A stretch of DNA of 64,000 nucleotides, taken from assembly GCF_003710105.1 (NCBI RefSeq), contig NZ_CP033325.1:682001-746000 (forward strand), written 5' to 3'. Below, in pieces: positions 43,997-52,481 of the stretch; within the stretch, counting starts at the first letter, position 1, and every line of letters begins with the position of its first letter. This DNA comes from Georgenia faecalis. Lineage in GTDB: Bacteria; Actinomycetota; Actinomycetes; Actinomycetales; Actinomycetaceae. Made by a program: the position numbers and the translations under genes. Under the pieces are notes generated by a model. The model saw only the letters and a list, made by a program, of their open reading frames with translations. It searched no databases and was not told the DNA's origin.

Positions 43997-46780
43997 TCAG
44001 CGGGGGCGGCGCCGGGCCCGGCTCATGGCCTTGCGCAGCTCCTCCAGCCAGAGGATCGACGAGGCCACGGCCACGGCGAGGCCCCACTGCGCCGCGCTCA
44101 GCGAGGTGGTGTCGAAGAACCCCTGCAGCGGCGCCCAGTGGACGACGAGCACCTGCAGCGCCAGGACGGCGGCGATCGACCCCCACAGCGCCCGGTTGGT
44201 GAGGGTGTGCCGGGTGAAGACCGACCCGTCGCGGCTCCGGACGTTGAGGAGGTTGACCATCTGGAAGAGGACGAAGGTGGTGAAGGCGAGGGTGCCCGCC
44301 ACCGTGGCCGCCCCGTGGCCGGGCTCCTCGCCGGGGGCGAGCACCAGCACGAGGAGGGTGCCGATCGCCATGACGACGGCGGAGTAGAGGATCCGCCCGA
44401 TCCGGGACCCGTTGAGGATCCGTTCGTGCGGCGGCCGGGGCGGGCGCTCCATCGCGTCGTCGCCGGGCCGGTCGAGCCCCAGCGCCATGGCCGGGGGGCC
44501 GTCCATGATGATGTTCACCCAGAGGATCTGCAGCGCCGTGAAGGGCGCCCCGGCCGCGAGCCCGGTGACCCCGGCCGTGAGGAAGATGAGGACGAACCCC
44601 CACGCCGTGGCGATCTGGAACCGGACGAACTTCACCACGTTGTCGTAGATCCCGCGGCCCTCGCGGACCGCGGCGACGATGGTGGCGAAGTTGTCGTCCG
44701 TGAGGATCATCGAGGCGGCCCCCTTGGCGACCTCGGTTCCGGTGATGCCCATGGCGATGCCGATGTCCGCGTGCTTGAGGGCCGGCGCGTCGTTGACGCC
44801 GTCACCGGTCATCGCCACCACGGACCCGTCGCTGCGCAGGGCGTCGACCATGCGGATCTTGTGCTCGGGGCTGACCCGGGCGAGGACGCCCAGGCCGTTC
44901 GCCCGGGCCGCCAGCTCGGCGTCGTCCATCCGGTCGAGGTCGGGACCCGAGACGGCCTCGCCGGTGATGCCCAGGTCCCGGGCGATGGCGGAGGCGGTGC
45001 GGACGTGGTCGCCGGTGATCATGTGGACCGCGATGCCCGCCTCGTGCGCCTGCCGGATGGCGGCGCGGGCCTCGGCCCGCGGCGGGTCGACGATGGCGAC
45101 GAGCGCGAGCAGGGTGAGGCCCACCACCTGCGGGTCGAGCGCGTCGGGGGAGCCGGCGAGGTCCACCTCGCCGGCGCCGAGGTCGCGCTGCGCCACGGCC
45201 ATGACGCGCAGGCCGCGGGCGCCGATGTCGGCGTTGAGGCGCTCCAGGCGCTCGCGCTGGGCGGCGTCCAGGGGCACCGCGCCGGTCGGGGTGTCGAGCC
45301 AGGAGCACCGGTCGAGGACGACGTCGGGGGCGCCCTTGACCAGCAGCCGCGCACCGTCGCGGTCCTCGGGCGCCCGGGCGTGGAGCCAGGACGAGGTGGC
45401 GGTCCCCGCGAGCGGGGCGGCGGACCAGCGGTGCACGGTGGCCATGTACTTGCGGTCGGAGTCGAAGGGGACCTCCGCGGCGCGCGGCCACTCGCGGCGG
45501 GCGGCGTCGACGTCGAGCCCGCCCTTGGCCGCCAGGACGACGAGGGCGCCCTCGGTCGGGTCACCGACGACGTCCCCGTCACGGACGACGGCGTCGCTGC
45601 ACAGTGCCATGGCGAGGAGCGCGTCACGGATGTCGGGCACCGGGTCGTCGCCCGCCGGGACCAGCTCGCCGGTGGTCTCGTAGCCCTCGCCGGTGACCTC
45701 GAACAGGCGCTGCTCGGCGAACAGGGCCCGCGCGGTCATCTGGTTGAGGGTGAGGGTGCCGGTCTTGTCCGTGGCGATGTGCCCGGTCGCCCCCAGGGTC
45801 TCCACCGACGACAACCGCTTGACGATCGCCCCGCGCCGCGCGAGCCGGGACGCGCCCATGGCGAGGGTGAAGGCGACGACTGCGGTGAGCCCCTCGGGGA
45901 TCGTGGCGACGGCGAGGGAGACGGCGGTGAGGAAGAGCGCCTCGATCGGCTCACCCCGCAGCAGCCCGAGGACGAAGACGATGACGATGACGATCCCGGC
46001 GACGACGCTGAGCAGCGTCGCGAGCTGGCCGATCTGCCGCTGGAGCGGCGTGGTCTCCCGGCCGGCCCCGCCGAGCAGCCCGGCGACCCGGCCGATCTCC
46101 GTCCCCATGCCCGTGGCGGTGACGACCGCCGACCCCGTGCCCCGGGTGACGGCGGTGCTCATGTAGACCATGGAGGTGCGGTCCGCCGTCGGCGCGTCCG
46201 GGTCCGCCACCGGCGCCGGCGACTTCGCCACCGGCGCCGACTCGCCGGTGAGCGCCGCCTCCTGGACCTCCAGGCCCGCCGAGGTGAGGACCCGGCCGTC
46301 CGCGGGGACCACCTCGCCGGCCTCGAGGAGGACGACGTCGCCGGGGACGAGGTCTTCGGCGGCCACGACGACCGTGCGGCCGTCCCGCCGCACCCGCGAG
46401 CGGGTGACGGTCATGTCCTCCAGCGCGGCCAGGCTGGTCTCCGCCCGGCGCTCCTGGACGAGGTTGAGGACGGCGTTGAAGGCGACGACGACGAGGATGA
46501 CGACCGGCGTCTTGAGCTCGCGCGAGACGACGGCGCTCACCACGGCGGCGAGGAGGAGGACCACGGTCATCGGCTCGGTGACCAGGGCGAGCACCCGGCG
46601 CCACAGGGGCGTCGTCGGTGCCTCCTCGAGCGCGTTCGGCCCGTGCTCGGCGAGGCGCCGGCCCGCCTCGTCCGAGGTGAGGCCGCGGTCCGGCTCCACG
46701 TCGAGGCGCCGGGCCACGTCCGCGGTGCCCGACGTGTGCCAGGGGGCCTCGGCGCGGGTGTGCGGCTCGCGCGTGCTCAC
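43997..46780 (-). CDS. P-type Ca2+ ATPase of the PMR1/SPCA-like group
   Basis: This is an ATP-driven cation pump of 927 residues. It has the phosphorylated Asp338 in 'DKTGTLT', the actuator loop 'LTGES', the nucleotide-site 'KGAPD' and the hinge 'MTGDGVNDAPALK'. Transmembrane helix 4 has 'ATIPEGL' with the ion-binding Glu. Helix 6 has 'WVNIIMDGPPA' with Asn and Asp. Helix 5 lacks the Asn/Glu of two-site SERCA pumps ('RFQIATAWGF'). That pattern matches one-site PMR1-type pumps. The position of the Mn2+-selecting Gln of yeast PMR1 is Met here, which favours Ca2+. The GTG at 46780 is preferred over 46789 because a TAGCGT hexamer lies seven bases before it. Confidence 0.9.
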   Translation of the reverse strand: MSTREPHTRAEAPWHTSGTADVARRLDVEPDRGLTSDEAGRRLAEHGPNALEEAPTTPLWRRVLALVTEPMTVVLLLAAVVSAVVSRELKTPVVILVVVAFNAVLNLVQERRAETSLAALEDMTVTRSRVRRDGRTVVVAAEDLVPGDVVLLEAGEVVPADGRVLTSAGLEVQEAALTGESAPVAKSPAPVADPDAPTADRTSMVYMSTAVTRGTGSAVVTATGMGTEIGRVAGLLGGAGRETTPLQRQIGQLATLLSVVAGIVIVIVFVLGLLRGEPIEALFLTAVSLAVATIPEGLTAVVAFTLAMGASRLARRGAIVKRLSSVETLGATGHIATDKTGTLTLNQMTARALFAEQRLFEVTGEGYETTGELVPAGDDPVPDIRDALLAMALCSDAVVRDGDVVGDPTEGALVVLAAKGGLDVDAARREWPRAAEVPFDSDRKYMATVHRWSAAPLAGTATSSWLHARAPEDRDGARLLVKGAPDVVLDRCSWLDTPTGAVPLDAAQRERLERLNADIGARGLRVMAVAQRDLGAGEVDLAGSPDALDPQVVGLTLLALVAIVDPPRAEARAAIRQAHEAGIAVHMITGDHVRTASAIARDLGITGEAVSGPDLDRMDDAELAARANGLGVLARVSPEHKIRMVDALRSDGSVVAMTGDGVNDAPALKHADIGIAMGITGTEVAKGAASMILTDDNFATIVAAVREGRGIYDNVVKFVRFQIATAWGFVLIFLTAGVTGLAAGAPFTALQILWVNIIMDGPPAMALGLDRPGDDAMERPPRPPHERILNGSRIGRILYSAVVMAIGTLLVLVLAPGEEPGHGAATVAGTLAFTTFVLFQMVNLLNVRSRDGSVFTRHTLTNRALWGSIAAVLALQVLVVHWAPLQGFFDTTSLSAAQWGLAVAVASSILWLEELRKAMSRARRRPR

Positions 46781-46787
46781 GCCCGTC

Positions 46788-46793
46788 ACGCTA
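46788..46793 (-). promoter_or_regulatory. Candidate -10 element, leaderless P-type ATPase transcript
   Basis: TAGCGT on the minus strand ends seven bases before the GTG at 46780 and overlaps the alternative GTG at 46789, so the downstream codon is the likelier start. Confidence 0.4.
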
Positions 46794-46825
46794 ACCCCGC
46801 CACGCGTGACCGGCAGGGGCTGGGG

Positions 46826-48193
46826 TCAGGCCGCGAGGTCCTCGGGGGTGAGCGTGCCCTCGCGCAGGCGCTCGAAGAAGCCCGGGGCGCGGTCGGGGTC
46901 GAGGAGGACGGTGGAGCCGACGCCGCCGGGGCGGTAGTCGAACATCGCGATGGGCGGCGCCCCGAGCAGTCCTCCCTCACCGGTGGCGGCGCGGAAGGCC
47001 AGGGCCATCCGGCCCAGGTCGACGATGCCCGTGTCGGGGTCCACCACCAGGGCCGCCGTCCCGGCGTCGATGAGCCGGACCTGGCGCAGGGGGTTGAGGA
47101 GCGTGCCGGGCTGGGCGACCTTGGCGACGACGGCGGAGACCACCTGGCGCTGCCGGGCGGCGCGCCCGATGTCCCCCTCGGGGTCGGCGTAGCGCATCCG
47201 GGCGAACGCGAGCGCGGTAGCGCCGTCGGCCTCGTGGCAGCCGGCGCTCCAGACGAGCTGGCTGCGGGGGTCGTCGACGTCGTAGTCGAGGCACAGCTCG
47301 ACGCCCCCGACGGCGTCGACCACCTGCTCGACCCCGCCCATCCCGATCTCGACGTAGTGGTCCACGCCCAGGCCGGTGAGGTCCTCCACGGTGCGCACGA
47401 GGAGCTCGGGCCCGCCGAGGGAGTAGGCGGCGTTGAGCTTGTCGCCGCCGTGGCCGGGGATCTCGGCGTAGGTGTCGCGGGGGAGCGAGATGAGCGAGGT
47501 CTGGCCGGTGGGCGCGACGTGGAGCAGCATGATCGTGTCCGCGCGCTCCCCCTCGGTGCCGTCGGGGATCGTGCCGTCCGCCCGGGAGTCCGAGCCCGCC
47601 AGGAGGTAGGTCGTCCCGGGCGTGTCCGCGCCGCCGGTAAGCGCCTCGACGTGCTGGATCTTCCCGTTCGCCCAGACGAGCAGCCCGATGGGCCAGGCCA
47701 GGAGGAGGACCAGGAGGACGACGACGACCCGTGCCACCCGGCGCCCGCGCCGGGGCCGGCGCCCGGCCGGGGGTGCGGCGGGCGGCGCGGCCGGCGGGGC
47801 GGCGGGAGGGCCGGCCGGGGGCGCGCTGCGCCGGGGGCCGGCGCCGTCGCGGGGGGCGTAGACGGGCGGGGTCGTCGCTGGGCGCGCGGCGACGCGCTCT
47901 GCGGCGACGCCGCGGGAGGGGGTGGCGCGCTCGGGGGTGGCGCGCGGCGGCGACACCCGCTCCGACGCCGCGCGCGGGGGCGCGACGCGCTCGGCCGCGG
48001 CGGGCCGGGGCCGGCCGCCGCCGCGCACGGGCATGACCCGGGTGGCCGGGTCGGGCGACGGGCCAACCGGCCGCGCCCCCCGGGTGTCGGGCCGCGGGGG
48101 CGGGGCGCTCGGGGCGAACGAGGGCGGCTGGGCGTCGCGCGGGTCGCCGTCGGACCGGCGCGCTGCGCGGCGTCGGCGGTCGTCCTCGCTCAT
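46826..48193 (-). CDS. LytR-CpsA-Psr (LCP) family ligase with a long disordered N-terminus
   Basis: This is a 455-residue phosphotransferase that attaches lipid-linked polymers to peptidoglycan. The first ~145 residues are cytoplasmic and disordered, with repeated Arg-Val/Ala-x-Pro-Pro-Arg units and a Pro/Ala run. A membrane helix ('VARVVVVLLVLLLAWPIGLLVW') is followed by the extracytoplasmic LCP domain. Its Arg/Asp-rich active site is seen in 'LLAGSDSRADG' and 'ADTIMLLHVAPTGQTSLISLPRDTYAEIPG' (residue runs read by motif), with 'AYSLGGPELLVRTVEDLTGL' and 'GDIGRAARQRQVVSAV' further on. The ATG at 48193 follows CGGAGAG at ribosome-binding distance. A second LCP gene starts 112 bases beyond on the same strand. 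Confidence 0.92.
   Translation of the reverse strand: MSEDDRRRRAARRSDGDPRDAQPPSFAPSAPPPRPDTRGARPVGPSPDPATRVMPVRGGGRPRPAAAERVAPPRAASERVSPPRATPERATPSRGVAAERVAARPATTPPVYAPRDGAGPRRSAPPAGPPAAPPAAPPAAPPAGRRPRRGRRVARVVVVLLVLLLAWPIGLLVWANGKIQHVEALTGGADTPGTTYLLAGSDSRADGTIPDGTEGERADTIMLLHVAPTGQTSLISLPRDTYAEIPGHGGDKLNAAYSLGGPELLVRTVEDLTGLGVDHYVEIGMGGVEQVVDAVGGVELCLDYDVDDPRSQLVWSAGCHEADGATALAFARMRYADPEGDIGRAARQRQVVSAVVAKVAQPGTLLNPLRQVRLIDAGTAALVVDPDTGIVDLGRMALAFRAATGEGGLLGAPPIAMFDYRPGGVGSTVLLDPDRAPGFFERLREGTLTPEDLAA
47752..47830 (-). repeat. Low-complexity Pro/Ala/Gly-coding run in the LCP gene
   Basis: GGCGGG and GGCCGG units recur and encode repeats of Pro-Pro-Ala-Ala, just before the membrane helix of the LCP protein. 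This is compositional repetition, likely to vary in length between strains. Confidence 0.6.
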
Positions 48194-48304
48194 CTCGGGG
48201 CTCTCCGGTTCTCGGGGGTGCGTGCATGGCCAGGGTAACGACGGCCCGGGGCGAGGCCGGGGACCGCCGTCCGGGGCGCCGGGGAGGACCTGGGGATGAC
48301 TCGC

Positions 48305-49510
48305 TCAGCCGCAGATCGAGGTGGGCGTCTCCACCGGCGCCGGGGCGGGGGCTGCGGGGTCGGCCGGCGCGTCGGTGGTCGGGGCACCCGGGACGGCGGC
48401 GGTGGGCTCCTCGGTGGGCGCGTCACCGGTGGCGGTGAGGGTGGCCTCGATGGGCTGGTCGGCGGCCATCGCCGCCCACAGCGTCTGGGCCTCCGCGGCC
48501 GGCCGGACGCGGTTGCCGGCCGGGATGAACGGCATCGTGGCGAAGGTGATGTGCTCGGCGTCGATGCCCCGCAGGGAGTACGCCAGGCCCGCCAGCGTGG
48601 GGATCTGGCCGATCTGGCTCCCCGTCGCGACGGTGGACGTCGCGGCGTCGAGGAACCGGTAGAGGGCGGGCATGTCGGTGAAGAGGTTCTTCGACAGCGC
48701 TTCCCGGGCGATCGCCCCGACGAGCTCCTGCTGGCGACCGATGCGGTCGATGTCCGAGCCACCGCTCACGTACCGGCTCCGCGCGAAGGCGAGCGCCTGG
48801 CGCCCGTTGAGGACCTGCTGGCCGGCCTCGAGGTCGAGCTCGGCGCGCTCGTCCTGCATGGGCTCGGGGATGCACATCGGCACGCCGCCGAGGGCGTCGA
48901 CGACGTTGATGAAGCCGGCGAAGTCGACGACGGCGAAGTCGTCGATGGCCACGCCGGACAGGTCCTGCACCGTGCGGATGGTGCACGCCGCGGCCGCGCC
49001 GAGGTCGTCGGTCTGGCCGCCGATGGAGAACGCCGAGTTGAACATCGCGTCGTACTGCGAACGGGTCGTCGTCCCGTCGGGCAGGCGGCACGAGGGGATC
49101 TCCACGAGCATGTCGCGGGGGATGGAGACGACCTCCACGCGGTCCCGGCCGGCCGAGATGTGGACGACCATCGTCGTGTCCGAGCGCATGCCCTCGTCGC
49201 CGCCGTCGCCGAACTGGGAGTTCACGTCGCCGGTGCGGGTGTCGGAGCCGAGGACGAGGAGGTTGATCGGCTCCCCGGCCCGCGGGTCGATGGGCGGCGG
49301 CGCCGTGGTGGGGCCGGTCTCCTCCGGGTCGGCGAGCAGCTCGTCGATGTCGTGGGTGTCGATGTTGCCCTGGATGTCCTGGTAGGCCAGGGCGCCACCG
49401 GTACCGGCGAAGGCCAGCACCGCGACCGCCGTCAGGGCGGTGCCGCGCGCCAGCCGAGAGCCGTGGCGCTGCCGTCGGGCGTGCCGCGGGGTGTGGTGGC
49501 GTGAAGGCAC
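48305..49510 (-). CDS. LytR-CpsA-Psr (LCP) family ligase, second copy
   Basis: This is a 401-residue LCP protein. A basic N-terminus leads to a membrane helix ('GTALTAVAVLAFAGTGGALAY'). The catalytic domain contains 'LVLGSDTRTGDVN', 'SDTTMVVHISAGRDRVEVVS', 'IPRDMLVEIPSC', 'NSAFSIGG' and 'RYVSGGSDIDRIGRQQELVG', with the conserved Asp/Arg residues that bind pyrophosphate. A C-terminal ~70-residue tail is Pro/Ala/Thr-rich and ends in Cys-Gly. It lacks the long N-terminal arm of the adjacent LCP protein, so the two likely serve different polymers. The GTG at 49510 sits seven bases behind a TAGAAT hexamer. Confidence 0.92.
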   Translation of the reverse strand: MPSRHHTPRHARRQRHGSRLARGTALTAVAVLAFAGTGGALAYQDIQGNIDTHDIDELLADPEETGPTTAPPPIDPRAGEPINLLVLGSDTRTGDVNSQFGDGGDEGMRSDTTMVVHISAGRDRVEVVSIPRDMLVEIPSCRLPDGTTTRSQYDAMFNSAFSIGGQTDDLGAAAACTIRTVQDLSGVAIDDFAVVDFAGFINVVDALGGVPMCIPEPMQDERAELDLEAGQQVLNGRQALAFARSRYVSGGSDIDRIGRQQELVGAIAREALSKNLFTDMPALYRFLDAATSTVATGSQIGQIPTLAGLAYSLRGIDAEHITFATMPFIPAGNRVRPAAEAQTLWAAMAADQPIEATLTATGDAPTEEPTAAVPGAPTTDAPADPAAPAPAPVETPTSICG

Positions 49511-49517
49511 GGGCGTG

Positions 49518-49523
49518 ATTCTA
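49518..49523 (-). promoter_or_regulatory. Candidate -10 element, leaderless LCP transcript
   Basis: TAGAAT on the minus strand ends seven bases before the GTG at 49510, with no ribosome-binding site between. Confidence 0.5.
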
Positions 49524-49570
49524 CGTACCGGACCTGGGAAAACCCTTAATGCCGCGGGCGCGCCTACCGA

Positions 49571-49975
49571 TCACGGCAGCGGAACGCGACCGGAATCCGG
49601 CGGTCCGGGGGTGGTGTCGTCAGGTCCCCGCGTGCCCTCGATGCGGGCGCGCGCCAGGGAAAGCTCACGGGTGAGCGTGGTGATCTTGCGGTCGAGGACG
49701 TTGAGGCGCCGGTAGGTCGTCGCGATGTAGCTGAGGAACGCGATGACGAGGCCGTAGAGCAGCAGGTCGGTCCCGCGCCCGACCCCCAGCTGGCGGGCGA
49801 GCCAGGTGAGCAGGTTGGGGAAGAGCACCGAGACCACCGCGGCGACGACGAACCCGAGGAGCAGCAGGCGCCGGATCGCCTGGTGGCGGGCGTTCGCCGT
49901 CGACCGCGTGAGCAGCACGGCGACGACGGCGACGCCGGCGAGCAGCAGCGCCTGGATGACGACCTGGTTGTCCAT
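49571..49975 (-). CDS. DUF2304 family membrane protein
   Basis: This is a 134-residue protein with three membrane helices (about residues 5-22, 35-55 and 70-90) followed by a charged helix 'YRRLNVLDRKITTLTRELSLARARIEG', probably a coiled coil, and a Pro-rich tail. This is the DUF2304 pattern. These genes regularly lie next to a dolichyl-phosphate-mannose-synthase-like GT2 gene, as here (14 bases apart), and may anchor or assist it at the membrane. The ATG at 49975 has a good CAGGAG ribosome-binding site. The function is unproven. Confidence 0.85.
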   Translation of the reverse strand: MDNQVVIQALLLAGVAVVAVLLTRSTANARHQAIRRLLLLGFVVAAVVSVLFPNLLTWLARQLGVGRGTDLLLYGLVIAFLSYIATTYRRLNVLDRKITTLTRELSLARARIEGTRGPDDTTPGPPDSGRVPLP

Positions 49976-49989
49976 GCATTCGCTCCTGT

Positions 49990-50673
49990 TTAACGGAAGA
50001 TGAGATCGACGAGGATGTTCACCGAATTGAGCAGGGATTGCCCCTTCGACCTCGAGTAGTCGGTGTAGAGCAGGTGCACGGGGTGCTCGCGCCACGGAAG
50101 TCCCGTGCGCCCCAGCTGGTCGACGATCTCGCTGGCGTGCGCCATCCGGTCCTGCTGCAGGTGCACGTGGGCGGCGGCGTCCCGCCGGATCACCCGCAGG
50201 CCGTTGTGCGCGTCGGTGAGGCGCAGGCCGGTGCTCCGGTTCGTCACCCAGACAGCGGTCTTGAGGACCAGCCGCTTGAGGAGCCCGGGGCGCGTGCGCG
50301 CGTCGAGGAAGCGGGAGCCGAAGACGATCGCCACGTCCTCCTCGCGCGCCAGGGCCACCATGGACTCCGCGTCGGAGACCTGGTGCTGGCCGTCGGCGTC
50401 GAAGGTGACGATGTACGTCCCGTCGGTCTGCTCGAGGACGTACCGGATGCCCGTCTGCAGGGCGGCTCCCTGGCCGAGGTTGACCGCGTGGCGGACGACG
50501 ACGGCGCCGGCCTCCCGGGCGCGCTGTGCCGAACGGTCGCTGCTGCCGTCGTCGACGCAGACGATGTGCGGGAAGCGCGTGCGCGCCTGGGCGAGGACGT
50601 CGCCGATCACGGCCTCCTCGTTGTAGAGGGGGACGACGAGCCAGGCGTCGTCCACCACGGGAGGGGCATTCAT
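49990..50673 (-). CDS. GT2 glycosyltransferase, polyprenyl-phosphate sugar type
   Basis: This is a 227-residue GT-A enzyme. 'WLVVPLYNEEAVIGDVL', 'CVDDGSSDRSAQRAREAG' (nucleotide-sugar Asp), 'NLGQGAALQTGIRYVL' and 'TFDADGQHQVSDAESM' (the DxD metal motif) follow the pattern of polyprenyl-phosphate mannose/glucose synthases. It lacks its own membrane segments, and the adjacent DUF2304 protein may supply the anchor. It could charge a lipid carrier with a sugar for the LCP-attached polymer. The ATG at 50673 is preferred over 50682 because CACAAT, with an extended TG, lies seven bases upstream. It diverges from the amino-sugar genes. Confidence 0.88.
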   Translation of the reverse strand: MNAPPVVDDAWLVVPLYNEEAVIGDVLAQARTRFPHIVCVDDGSSDRSAQRAREAGAVVVRHAVNLGQGAALQTGIRYVLEQTDGTYIVTFDADGQHQVSDAESMVALAREEDVAIVFGSRFLDARTRPGLLKRLVLKTAVWVTNRSTGLRLTDAHNGLRVIRRDAAAHVHLQQDRMAHASEIVDQLGRTGLPWREHPVHLLYTDYSRSKGQSLLNSVNILVDLIFR

Positions 50674-50724
50674 GGCCGCCATTGTGACAGCCGAAGGTCC
50701 CGCGGCCGGTCCGCGGGCCTCCGC

Positions 50725-50730
50725 TAGCCT
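50725..50730 (+). promoter_or_regulatory. Candidate -10 element of the amino-sugar operon
   Basis: TAGCCT would begin a transcript near 50737 with a leader of about 42 bases that includes the GAGGAGCG ribosome-binding site of the acetyltransferase gene. Confidence 0.4.
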
Positions 50731-50778
50731 GTCCCGTGCCCGGAGCGGGCACCGGGTCGGACGAGGAGCGCAAGCGGC

Positions 50779-51372
50779 ATGGGTACACGGATCGTGGAGA
50801 GCGCGGACGTCTCGCCCGACGCCCGCATCGGCGACGGGAGCTCCGTCTGGCACCTCGCCCAGGTCCGGGAGGGGGCCGTGCTCGGCGAGGGCTGCGTCGT
50901 CGGGCGCGGGGCCTACATCGGCACCGGCGTGAGGATGGGCAAGAACTGCAAGGTGCAGAACTACGCGCTCGTCTACGAGCCGGCGCGCCTGGCGGACGGC
51001 GTCTTCATCGGCCCGGCCGTGGTCCTCACCAACGACACCTACCCCCGGGCGGTGAACCCGGACGGCAGCCTCAAGAGCGCGCACGACTGGGAGCCCGTCG
51101 GCGTGACCATCGGGACGGGCGCCGCCATCGGCGCGCGGGCCGTGTGCGTGGCGCCGGTGACCATCGGGGCGTGGGCGACCGTCGCCGCCGGCGCGGTCGT
51201 CACCAAGGACGTCCCGGCGCACGCCCTCGTGGCCGGGGTGCCCGCCCGGCAGATCGGGTGGGTGGGCCACGCCGGCCAGCGCCTCGTCCCCGAGGGGGAG
51301 CGGCTGCGCTGCCCGGCCAGCGGACGGCTGTACGAGATCGACAACGACACGATTCGAGAGGTGGAGGCCTGA
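50779..51372 (+). CDS. Left-handed beta-helix acetyltransferase (WbpD/WlbB-like)
   Basis: This is a 197-residue N-acetyltransferase for a nucleotide-linked 3-amino sugar. Hexapeptide repeats run through most of the protein ('IGDGSSVWHLAQVREGAVLG', 'GRGAYIGTGVRMGKNCKVQN', 'VTIGTGAAIGARAVCVAPV'). The catalytic His lies in 'SVWHLAQV'. The short C-terminal part with 'LRCPASGRLYEIDND' is typical of the WbpD/WlbB group. The next two genes encode the aminotransferase and dehydrogenase of the same route, each overlapping its neighbour by one base. The product is probably a 3-acetamido or 2,3-diacetamido sugar for an envelope glycan. Confidence 0.9.
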   Translation: MGTRIVESADVSPDARIGDGSSVWHLAQVREGAVLGEGCVVGRGAYIGTGVRMGKNCKVQNYALVYEPARLADGVFIGPAVVLTNDTYPRAVNPDGSLKSAHDWEPVGVTIGTGAAIGARAVCVAPVTIGAWATVAAGAVVTKDVPAHALVAGVPARQIGWVGHAGQRLVPEGERLRCPASGRLYEIDNDTIREVEA

Positions 51373-52481
51373 TGAGCCTGCCCATGATTCCCGCGGCAAA
51401 GCCGATCGTCGGCGACGAGGAGCGGGCGGCGGTCGACGCCGTCCTGCGCAGCGGCATGATCGCCCAGGGCCCCCAGGTGGCGGCCTTCGAGGAGGAGTTC
51501 GCTGCCGAGCTCGTCGACGGGCGGCGGTGCCAGGCGGTGAGCTCGGGCACCTCGGGCCTGCACCTCGGCCTCCTCGCCTGCGGCGTCGGCCCCGGGGACG
51601 AGGTCATCGTGCCCTCGTTCACGTTCGCCGCGACGGCGAACTCGGTCGCGCTCACCGGCGCCACGCCGGTCTTCGCGGACATCGAGCTCGACACCTTCTG
51701 CCTCGACCCGAAGTCCGTCGAGGCCGCCGTCACCGAGCGGACCGTGGCGATCATGCCGGTCCACCTCTACGGCCACCCCGCGGACATGCCCGGGCTGCAG
51801 GCCGTCGCCGACCGGCACGGGCTGAAGATCTTCGAGGACGCGGCGCAGGCGCACGGCGCCAGCCTCGGCGGGCGCAAGGTCGGCTCGTTCGGTGACTTCG
51901 CGATGTTCTCGCTCTACCCGACGAAGAACATGACCTCCGGCGAGGGCGGCATGGTCGCCTGCGCCACCGAGGAGATCGCCCGCCAGGTCCGCCTCCTGCG
52001 CAACCAGGGCATGGAGCGCCAGTACGCCAACGAGGTCATCGGCCTCAACGAGCGGATGACCGACATCCACGCCGCCATCGGCCGGGTGCAGCTCACCAAG
52101 CTCGCCGGGTGGACGCGCCAGCGCCAGGAGAACGCCGCCTACCTCGACGCCCACCTCGAGGGCGTCACGACGCCGCCGGTGGCCGCCGACGCCGTGCACG
52201 TCTACCACCAGTACACGATCCGGGTGGCGGGCGGTGCGGCCGAGCGGGACCGCATCGTCACCGCGCTGCGCGAGGAGCACCAGGTGGGCTCCGGGGTCTA
52301 CTACCCGATCCCCAACCACCGCCTCAGCTCGCTCGAGCACTTCGCCCCGGGCCTCGAGCTGCCGGTGACGGAGCAGGCGGCCGCGGAGGTCATCTCCCTG
52401 CCCGTGCACCCCTCCCTCAGCGAGGGCGACCTCGAGCGGGTCGTCACCGCCGTCAACACCGTCGTCAAGGCGGGTGCGTGA
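51372..52481 (+). CDS. DegT/DnrJ/EryC1 aminotransferase (WbpE-like)
   Basis: This is a PLP-dependent sugar aminotransferase of 369 residues. The N-terminal 'MIPAAKPIVGDEERAAVDAVL' is close to the WbpE/WlbC group, which aminates C3 of an oxidised UDP-sugar. 'AVSSGTSGLHLGLLACGVGPGDEV' (read by motif) forms the cofactor phosphate site, 'FEDAAQAHGA' contacts PLP, and Lys185 in 'LYPTKNMTSGEGG' forms the Schiff base. The start ATG overlaps the preceding TGA, and the stop overlaps the next ATG. The order acetyltransferase-aminotransferase-dehydrogenase is a conserved sugar-modification set. Confidence 0.93.
   Translation: MSLPMIPAAKPIVGDEERAAVDAVLRSGMIAQGPQVAAFEEEFAAELVDGRRCQAVSSGTSGLHLGLLACGVGPGDEVIVPSFTFAATANSVALTGATPVFADIELDTFCLDPKSVEAAVTERTVAIMPVHLYGHPADMPGLQAVADRHGLKIFEDAAQAHGASLGGRKVGSFGDFAMFSLYPTKNMTSGEGGMVACATEEIARQVRLLRNQGMERQYANEVIGLNERMTDIHAAIGRVQLTKLAGWTRQRQENAAYLDAHLEGVTTPPVAADAVHVYHQYTIRVAGGAAERDRIVTALREEHQVGSGVYYPIPNHRLSSLEHFAPGLELPVTEQAAAEVISLPVHPSLSEGDLERVVTAVNTVVKAGA

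Noticed and set aside
47752-48000. GC-rich repeats in the first LCP gene as a CRISPR array
   Set aside because: Units are irregular, in frame and encode a Pro/Ala/Arg-rich arm; there are no uniform repeats and spacers and no cas genes.
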